Below, one piece after another: positions 1 through 5,639 of a DNA stretch of 8,659 nt; the first letter of the stretch is position 1, and every line of letters starts with the position of its first letter. Origin of the DNA: Cloacimonetes bacterium UBA3900 (GTDB taxonomy: Bacteria > Cloacimonadota > Cloacimonadia > Cloacimonadales > Cloacimonadaceae); assembly GCA_002391675.1 (NCBI GenBank), contig DGFM01000029.1:2530-11188 (forward strand), written 5' to 3'. Made by a program: the position numbers and the translations under genes. A model generated the notes under the pieces. It did not search any database. It was not told the origin of the DNA and was given only the letters and a program-made list of their open reading frames with translations.

Positions 1-1
1 T

Positions 2-1624
2 ATACGGGATTTAGACCGTGAGCTGCTGCCTAAGTACTTTGGAGAACTGTATCTGGAATACCATCGCGGCACCTACACCACCCAGGCCCTGATGAAGAAA
101 AACAACCGCATCAGCGAGGTCTTGCTGAGCACGGCGGAATACCTGGCTGCGCTGTTGGACAAAGGCTATCCGAGGGTGCTGAATGAGGTGTGGGAAGACG
201 TGTTGCTGCTGCAGTTTCACGACATCCTGCCGGGCTCTTCCATCGGTGAGGTTTATGAGGATGCGCACGCCATCAGCGCACACAGCCATGAGCGCTTGAA
301 TACCTATATCACAGAAGGGATACGGACTTTGCATAGTGGTGAGGGATTTGACCATCCCGTGTTTGCCGCATTCAATGCGGGAGCCTTCGAGCGTGAGGAA
401 TGGCTGGAATTTGAGGCTGAGTATAAAGATATGCGGGCGGTGGATGAGGAGGGAAATGAGTATCCCACGCTGTTTTGGCTGGACAAGGTGAGGGTGAAGG
501 TCAAGCTTCCCGCTTGGGGCTTTGCTTACGTGCATTGGCGGGCCGGAAGCGGCTCTATAAGCGAAGCTGAGCCTGCTGCCAACCTCTGTATGGAAAACGA
601 GCACCTCAAGGCGGAGTTTACACCTCAGGGAACGCTGAGCAGCCTCATCCTCAAAAGCACGGGCAGGGAGATGCTCGCGCAGGAATCCAATCTCATCCGG
701 CTTTGGGAAGATGAGCCCAACAACTGGGGTGCTTGGGATATCAACCACTTCTACCGTGATACCGTCCCCTGGGAGCCGCATGAGGTGAAGCTGATTCCCC
801 AGCGCTGTGTGCAGGTGGAGGGCTGCTATCACAGCCTCTGCTTTGAGATCAAGATAGGCAGCTCTACCATCATCCAGCAGGTGGAGCTCACGGATTGTGC
901 GCCGTATCTGAAGATCAGCCATGAAGTGGATTGGAAGGAGCACCACAAGATGCTGAGGGTGCACTTTTATGCCAATGTGATCTCGGATGTGGCCAGCACG
1001 GAAGTGGCGATGGGCGTGTATCAGCGCAGTACCAAGCCCTCCAATAGCTTTGAGCTGGCGAAGTTTGAATTTCCTGCGCACACTTGGGTGGACCTTTCGC
1101 AGAGAGACTGCGGGCTGGCGCTGATCAACGACTGTAAATACGGACATCGCATCGTGGATAACGAGCTGGAGATCAATCTCTTGCGCAGTCCGGCCGACGT
1201 TGACCCCAATGCGGATATTCACCGTCACAGCTACAGCTATGGCATCCTGCCGCACTTGGGAGACAGAATGCAGGGCGGCGTGCTGCCTCAGGCGCATCGC
1301 TTCAATACTCCCGTGATAGTGCAAGAGATAGCCGCCAAGGCAAGCTTCAGGCTTCCGGAGTACAGCTGTCAAACCGAGGGCGTGAAGCTGCATACGATCA
1401 AGCCTGCGGATGATTCCAGCGGCACCGTCCTGCGCTTTTATGAATATGCCGGTTGTGATGCGGAGTTGGTGCTTTCCCTGCCCGAAGAATGTCAGGAAGC
1501 GCAGCTCTGCGATATCAGAGAACGCCTGCTTGAGAGTGTGACCATGGATAAAGGCAAGCTGAGGCTGCACTTCAAACCCTATGAAATCAAGACTTTAAAA
1601 CTTACCAAGAGAGGAAACAAATGA
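2..1624 (+). CDS. GH38 alpha-mannosidase, C-terminal half (5' end outside window)
   Basis: The frame is open from the left edge (first full codon at base 2) and encodes the last 540 residues of a glycoside hydrolase family 38 alpha-mannosidase, which hydrolyses terminal alpha-mannose with a catalytic zinc. Fragment residues 14-29 (GELYLEYHRGTYTTQA) are the hallmark at the border of the catalytic and helical middle domains. Residues 71-80 (QFHDILPGSS) carry a conserved His (H73) that by homology is the fourth zinc ligand, equivalent to His471 of Drosophila Golgi mannosidase II as I recall it. From about residue 165 to the end is the beta-sandwich region. The nucleophile and the other zinc ligands lie upstream and cannot be checked, nor can a signal peptide. 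Bacterial relatives are roughly 850-1050 residues, so about half is missing because of the window edge; the gene does not look broken. Its TGA overlaps the next ATG as ATGA. The family call is strong; linkage specificity is unknown. Confidence 0.93.
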   Translation: MRDLDRELLPKYFGELYLEYHRGTYTTQALMKKNNRISEVLLSTAEYLAALLDKGYPRVLNEVWEDVLLLQFHDILPGSSIGEVYEDAHAISAHSHERLNTYITEGIRTLHSGEGFDHPVFAAFNAGAFEREEWLEFEAEYKDMRAVDEEGNEYPTLFWLDKVRVKVKLPAWGFAYVHWRAGSGSISEAEPAANLCMENEHLKAEFTPQGTLSSLILKSTGREMLAQESNLIRLWEDEPNNWGAWDINHFYRDTVPWEPHEVKLIPQRCVQVEGCYHSLCFEIKIGSSTIIQQVELTDCAPYLKISHEVDWKEHHKMLRVHFYANVISDVASTEVAMGVYQRSTKPSNSFELAKFEFPAHTWVDLSQRDCGLALINDCKYGHRIVDNELEINLLRSPADVDPNADIHRHSYSYGILPHLGDRMQGGVLPQAHRFNTPVIVQEIAAKASFRLPEYSCQTEGVKLHTIKPADDSSGTVLRFYEYAGCDAELVLSLPEECQEAQLCDIRERLLESVTMDKGKLRLHFKPYEIKTLKLTKRGNK

Positions 1625-3057
1625 TCCCGAAACCAAAACAGATCGAGCTCTTTGATGAGTATTTCCAGCTGCCCTACGCTGTGAAGGTGGCTTATGACGA
1701 GACAGATGAGTTGATGGACGACTTGCTGATGACCTTTCACCGCGATGCGTATACGGATTTGTGGGTTGATGCGGGTTACAGCAGAAGAGGCGGAACCATG
1801 CAGATTGAATTCAGGCTCAAAGACGTGGGGCTCCCGCATCCTGAGGGCTATGAGCTGCGCATCTCCAAAAACAAGATAGAATGCTATGCCACGGATGTTT
1901 TGGGCTTCCATTATGCTTATCAAACGCTGCTGCAGCTTTTCTACCTGGCTCTGAATCATGACAAGGGAATGCTGCAGGTGCAAACAATCCGCGACTGGCC
2001 TTCTTATCCCTGGCGCGGTATGCACTTGGACATCAGCCGTCACTTCTATGACGACGAAGAAATCATCCCCTACTCATCCTGGATGGCAGCACTGAAGATG
2101 AACCAACTGCACCTGCACTTGAGCGATGATCAGGGCTGGCGCCTGGAGCTGGAGAGATTTCCTGAACTAACAGAAAAGGGGGCCTGGCGACGCATAGACG
2201 AATACACGATGTATGGCGGCTACTTGGATGAATTTAACTTGGATGAGATCTTGGGCGTCTTGGAAGAGCTGCGGATCAACGTGGTGCCGGAGATCGACCT
2301 CCCGGGGCACGCCATGGCTATCCTCAGCGCCTATCCGCAGTATGCCTGCTTCCCGCGGGACTTTGAGCCCTTGAGCGTTTGGGGCATCAGTGAAGATATC
2401 ATCTGCGCCGGCAATGACAAGGCGGTCGCCTTCCTGAAGGAGCTGGTGCTGGAGGTGTCAGACCTCTTCCCCGGGCCCTATTTCCACATCGGCGGCGATG
2501 AGGCGCCCAAACACCGCTGGAAGGAGTGTCCCAAGTGTCAAAAGCGCATCAAAGACCTGGGTTTGAAAGACGAAGAAGCACTGCAGGGCTGGCTGATAAG
2601 GGAACTGCAACAGACCCTGGAGCAGGCCGGCAAGACCATCATGGGTTGGGATGAAATCCTGGATACGGGCGTGGATGAGAAGCCCATCATCAGTGTGTGG
2701 CGCGGCGATGGCCTGGATGCTGCCAAGCTGGCAGTGGAAAACGGCAACCGCTTCGTCATCTGCCCAAATCAGTATCTCTACTTCGATTGGAGGGCCACGC
2801 CGGGCAAGAAAGGCCCCCACGGCGTGACCAGCCTGGAGAAGGTGATGAGCCTGAATCCCCAGGACTACTGCTTTGGCCGTCCGGACCTGCTTTTGGGAGG
2901 CCAGGCCAATATGTGGACGGAGCACACGCCTGAGTTTTCGGATGTACGAAGGATGATCTTTCCCAGAATCTTTGCCGCAGCGGAGATCTTCTGGAACGGC
3001 AAGGCCGAGCCTGATCTGCCCGAGCGGATAGCGAGACTCCAGGAAGCCTTCAAATGA
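1621..3057 (+). CDS. GH20 beta-N-acetylhexosaminidase, cytoplasmic
   Basis: This 478-residue protein removes terminal beta-linked GlcNAc or GalNAc by substrate-assisted catalysis, in which the substrate's N-acetyl group is the nucleophile. Residues 1 to about 125 fit the GH20b N-terminal alpha/beta domain and about 128-460 the TIM barrel. The catalytic Asp-Glu pair is D293-E294 in HIGGDEAP. Other family landmarks are R140 (DISRHF), HLHLSDDQGWRLE at 164-176, PEIDLPGHA at 223-231, GWDEILD at 342-348, YLYFDW at 385-390 and NMWTE at 430-434. No signal peptide or lipobox is present, so it is predicted cytoplasmic, unlike many exported GH20 enzymes. The start at 1621 has a good Shine-Dalgarno (GAGGA, 1611-1615, 5 bases upstream) and overlaps the GH38 stop as ATGA, indicating translational coupling. 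The length is compact, with no C-terminal binding module. The family is certain; the natural substrate is inferred from neighbours to be an N-glycan or other beta-HexNAc oligosaccharide. Confidence 0.95.
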   Translation: MIPKPKQIELFDEYFQLPYAVKVAYDETDELMDDLLMTFHRDAYTDLWVDAGYSRRGGTMQIEFRLKDVGLPHPEGYELRISKNKIECYATDVLGFHYAYQTLLQLFYLALNHDKGMLQVQTIRDWPSYPWRGMHLDISRHFYDDEEIIPYSSWMAALKMNQLHLHLSDDQGWRLELERFPELTEKGAWRRIDEYTMYGGYLDEFNLDEILGVLEELRINVVPEIDLPGHAMAILSAYPQYACFPRDFEPLSVWGISEDIICAGNDKAVAFLKELVLEVSDLFPGPYFHIGGDEAPKHRWKECPKCQKRIKDLGLKDEEALQGWLIRELQQTLEQAGKTIMGWDEILDTGVDEKPIISVWRGDGLDAAKLAVENGNRFVICPNQYLYFDWRATPGKKGPHGVTSLEKVMSLNPQDYCFGRPDLLLGGQANMWTEHTPEFSDVRRMIFPRIFAAAEIFWNGKAEPDLPERIARLQEAFK

Positions 3058-4031
3058 AGCGACATCAAAGCTCACCCATCATCACCCGCGAGCAGCTCCA
3101 CTTGTTTGAGCCCGGTTTGGAGGATGTGAGCAGCGTCTTCAACCCCGGCGCCATCCATCACGAAGGCCGGATCGTCATGCTGCTGAGAGTGCAGGATAGA
3201 GGGCGCAGGACGCATCTGGTGAAGGCGGTTTCCCGCGATGGAGTGAGATTCAGGATAGACAGCAAAGCGTTTCCTATCACTGGCCTGGAGGCTTTCCCGC
3301 ATCAAGTCTATCATATCTACGATCCGCGCATTGTGCGCATCGAGGGCATCTTTTACATCACCTGCGCCGTGGATTGTTCCGGCGGGTGCAGGGTGGCTGT
3401 CTTCAGCAGCTCAGACCTCGAATCCATGCACTACGTCGGCACGCTCAATGATGAACAGCAGCGCAACGGCGTGCTCTTTGATCAAAAGATTGAGGGCAGG
3501 TTTTGGATGCTGAGCAGGCCAAATGAGCACACCGGGCCTGATGGAGTGAAGAGCGGCAGCCGCATCTTTGCCCATTCATCCGATGACCTGCGCAGCTGGA
3601 AAGAAGAGGGATTGGTCATGGAAGGCAGGCCGCACTTTTGGGATGAACTGATCGGCCCCGGGCCGCCTCCCATCAGAACCTCCTTCGGCTGGATTCTCAT
3701 TTATCACGGCGTGGCGACTCACTTTGGCGGAGGCGGAATCTATCAGGCGGGAATGTGCCTTTTAGACTTGGACGACCCCCGCATCTTACGAGCCCGTGGC
3801 GAGCTGAACGTCTTGGAACCTCGTGAAATGTATGAACTTACCGGGCAGGTGCCCAACGTGGTATTCCCCACGGCCTGCGTCCCGATCAAGTCCCGCTCAG
3901 ACGGTACCATCTGGATGGACGACGATTTCTACGTCTACTACGGCGCTGCGGACACCTGTATCGGCCTGGCGGTCACCAGCCCCAGAAAACTATTGGAAAA
4001 CAGCAAGGCGGAACTGATATGCAAAGAATAA
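3054..4031 (+). CDS. GH130 beta-1,4-mannoside phosphorylase
   Basis: The 325-residue product is a family 130 five-bladed beta-propeller enzyme. Such enzymes use inorganic phosphate to split beta-mannosides into alpha-mannose-1-phosphate and a shorter sugar. Visible family motifs are NPGAIHHEGRIVMLLRVQDR at 30-49, the DPR motif at 90-92 (D90, likely catalytic acid), RPNE at 155-158, IGPGPPPIRT at 200-209, IYHGV at 216-220, VPNVVFPT at 266-273 and YYGAAD at 295-300. R137, R155 and H218 sit at almost the same distances from D90 as the phosphate ligands do from the catalytic Asp in the characterised enzyme UhgbMP (R150, R168 and H231 versus D104, from memory). This favours a phosphorylase over the hydrolase branches of GH130. 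There is no signal peptide, so it is cytoplasmic. The start overlaps the GH20 stop (ATGA), with AGGA at 3041-3044 as a modest ribosome site. With GH38 and GH20 beside it, Man-beta-1,4-GlcNAc from N-glycan cores is the likeliest substrate; beta-mannobiose or Man-Glc are alternatives. Confidence 0.9.
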   Translation: MKRHQSSPIITREQLHLFEPGLEDVSSVFNPGAIHHEGRIVMLLRVQDRGRRTHLVKAVSRDGVRFRIDSKAFPITGLEAFPHQVYHIYDPRIVRIEGIFYITCAVDCSGGCRVAVFSSSDLESMHYVGTLNDEQQRNGVLFDQKIEGRFWMLSRPNEHTGPDGVKSGSRIFAHSSDDLRSWKEEGLVMEGRPHFWDELIGPGPPPIRTSFGWILIYHGVATHFGGGGIYQAGMCLLDLDDPRILRARGELNVLEPREMYELTGQVPNVVFPTACVPIKSRSDGTIWMDDDFYVYYGAADTCIGLAVTSPRKLLENSKAELICKE

Positions 4032-5068
4032 CACTATCACTGATCTTAATCCTGATGTTTGTGAGTCTCGGCGCAGACATCTTCCCCGTGCCCAAACTGC
4101 CCTGGGCACCGCTTACCTACACCGTATTCAAGACCACCTCGCCCATCACCGCAGACGGGATACTGGACGAGCCGGACTGGCAGAAAGCACTGTGGACAGA
4201 GGACTTTGTGGATATCGAGGGCGAGCTCAAACCGCTGCCATACTACCGGACCAGGGTCAAGATGCTCTGGGATGACGACTGGCTCTACATCGCCGCTGAG
4301 ATGGAAGATGAGCACCTCTGGGCCACTTTGACCGAGCGCGACGCGGTGATCTTTCACGACAACGACTTTGAGGTGTTTATCGACCCCGATTCTGATACGC
4401 ACGACTATTATGAGTGGGAGATCAATGCCTTGGGCACGCTCTGGGACTTGTTTTTGATCAAACCCTACCGGGACAGGGATCAGGTGGCGATCAACGCCTG
4501 GGACATCCGCGATATGGAGTATGGCATCCGACTCAAAGGCACTTTGAACGATCCTTCCGACATCGATGAGGGCTGGGTTTTGGAGATGAAAGTCCCCATG
4601 TATGTGCTCAAGGAATGCGCTCATAAGCCCGTGCCGCCGGTGGAGGGAGACTTTTGGCGCCTCAATTTCTCGAGGGTGCACTACGATCTGGAAGTGGTGG
4701 ATGGCAAGTATCGGAAGGTGGCAGGCAAGCCTGAATACAACTGGGTTTGGAGCCCTCAAGGTCTCATCGCCATGCACTATCCTGAACGCTGGGGCTACCT
4801 TTTCTTTTCGCATCAGGCACCCGGAACCGACCTCAGCTACAGCATCCCCGAAAGAGAGGAGCAAAAGGAGCTGTTGCGCCAGCTATACTACCTGCAAAAG
4901 CAGCATCAGTACACGCACAAGCGCTATGCGCGCTCGCTGCGGAGCCTCAATATACCCTCAGAGCTGTGGCAGAAGTTTGACACAGCTCCGAGAATCGAAA
5001 GCACCAGCCGCGGCTACATCATCCACTACAAGGACTTGTGGATCCGGGAGGATGGGCTCACCAATTAG
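4019..5068 (+). CDS. Secreted CBM9-like carbohydrate-binding protein
   Basis: This 349-residue exported protein belongs to the carbohydrate-binding family 9-like group, related to the CBM9 module of xylanases but found as a stand-alone protein. Residues 1 to about 19 form a Sec signal peptide with a hydrophobic core (ITLSLILILMFVSLGA). The CBM9-like beta-sandwich spans about 36-265 and opens with the typical ITADGILDEPDWQKA at 43-57. Other family features are KMLWDDDWLYIAAEMEDEHL at 81-100, NDFEVFIDPDSD at 115-126, YYEWEINALGT at 130-140 and WSPQGLIAMHYPERWGY at 244-260. A charged, Tyr/Gln-rich helical tail follows at about 278-310, seen in many homologues. No lipobox is present, so the protein is periplasmic or released. 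It overlaps the GH130 stop by 13 bases and has only a weak ribosome site, suggesting re-initiation from the upstream gene. It probably binds or presents the glycan degraded by the operon, but its ligand cannot be read from sequence and no catalytic activity is claimed. Confidence 0.88.
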   Translation: MQRITLSLILILMFVSLGADIFPVPKLPWAPLTYTVFKTTSPITADGILDEPDWQKALWTEDFVDIEGELKPLPYYRTRVKMLWDDDWLYIAAEMEDEHLWATLTERDAVIFHDNDFEVFIDPDSDTHDYYEWEINALGTLWDLFLIKPYRDRDQVAINAWDIRDMEYGIRLKGTLNDPSDIDEGWVLEMKVPMYVLKECAHKPVPPVEGDFWRLNFSRVHYDLEVVDGKYRKVAGKPEYNWVWSPQGLIAMHYPERWGYLFFSHQAPGTDLSYSIPEREEQKELLRQLYYLQKQHQYTHKRYARSLRSLNIPSELWQKFDTAPRIESTSRGYIIHYKDLWIREDGLTN

Positions 5069-5069
5069 C

Positions 5070-5582
5070 TTATCTGGCTATATATTTCGGGTTTTCCGCC
5101 TTGCCTTTCCCGCCGTTGCGCGTGGCTTTAATGTGGATCTGGTAAGCGCCGTCATCGTGGATGATTTCTATCATATCATCATCGGTGTGAAGCGGCGTCA
5201 CCACCTTTTCCTTGCCATCTTCGTAGAAGGTGAGCTTGGGGCCCTCAATGCGGCAGGTGAAGGTATAATAGCGGTCTAAGCCGTCGGCGCCATTACGCAT
5301 GAAGCCTCCCAGTTCACCCAGATTTCTGCGCAACCTGTAGGTTCCTTCCCATTCGGTGCCGTCTGTGCACTGATATTCAAATTCGTAGTTGCCGGCCCGG
5401 GATGTATAATACACCTCCGTGCTGAATCCATAGGGTATGGCCTCATTGTCGTCCCAATAGCTGGTGACGTCTATCAGCCGGAGCCTGAGGTATACCTGCC
5501 CGTCTCTGCCATTGCTGCCCATGCAGCCCATGAGCAAGAGGGCGATCGCAAGCGGTAAGAGCATCGTTATTGTTCTCTTCAT
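5070..5582 (-). CDS. Small predicted outer-membrane lipoprotein, function unknown
   Basis: The 170-residue product starts with a type II signal peptide: a basic MKR start, a hydrophobic stretch at 5-18 and the lipobox LLMGC with C20 as the lipidation site. The residue after C20 is Met, not Asp, so it carries no standard inner-membrane retention signal. The mature part is beta-rich, with alternating aromatic and polar strands at about 52-72, 78-86, 104-120 and 145-153, and two cysteines (C72 and C110) that could form a disulfide. The C-terminus is basic and Gly/Lys-rich. I recognise no family. The start at 5582 is supported by AGGAG (complement of 5591-5595) 8 bases upstream. The stop is one base from the stop of the convergent CBM9-like gene. 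The beta-helix gene ends 57 bases upstream on the same strand, so the two may share a transcript, although a possible -10 box lies in the gap. The coding call is firm; the function is open. Confidence 0.85.
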   Translation of the reverse strand: MKRTITMLLPLAIALLLMGCMGSNGRDGQVYLRLRLIDVTSYWDDNEAIPYGFSTEVYYTSRAGNYEFEYQCTDGTEWEGTYRLRRNLGELGGFMRNGADGLDRYYTFTCRIEGPKLTFYEDGKEKVVTPLHTDDDMIEIIHDDGAYQIHIKATRNGGKGKAENPKYIAR

Positions 5583-5608
5583 GTCTTCATCTCCTAAGAG
5601 TAATTTCT

Positions 5609-5614
5609 ACTATA
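5609..5614 (-). promoter_or_regulatory. Possible -10 box for the lipoprotein gene
   Basis: TATAGT on the minus strand (5614 to 5609) matches TATAAT in 5 of 6 positions and lies in the 57-base gap between the beta-helix stop and the lipoprotein start. No good -35 is seen at 16-18 bases; TTTGCG and TTGCGT lie slightly too close, at 15 and 14 bases. It may let the lipoprotein be transcribed apart from the upstream gene. No clear terminator hairpin is seen in the same gap. Confidence 0.25.
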
Positions 5615-5639
5615 TTTACTTGAACGCAACGCAAATCCC

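Noticed and set aside
11..1570. Long minus-strand open frame (519 codons) opposite the alpha-mannosidase gene
   Set aside because: The + strand encodes unmistakable GH38 motifs over the same span. The minus product shows no family motif and looks like a codon-bias shadow.
4046..4864. Minus-strand open frame opposite the CBM9-like gene (272 codons)
   Set aside because: It is antisense to a well-supported CBM9-like protein, lacks a recognisable domain and has no supporting gene context.
5073..5110. Possible shared bidirectional terminator at the convergent junction
   Set aside because: Only a 4-base stem (CGGG / CCCG) with a long loop is present, which is too weak to call, and it lies within the lipoprotein coding sequence.
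4602..5279. Plus-strand frame spanning the convergent junction
   Set aside because: It overlaps the CBM9-like gene in another frame and runs antisense into the lipoprotein gene; its product has a shadow-like composition rich in Arg, Ser and Thr.
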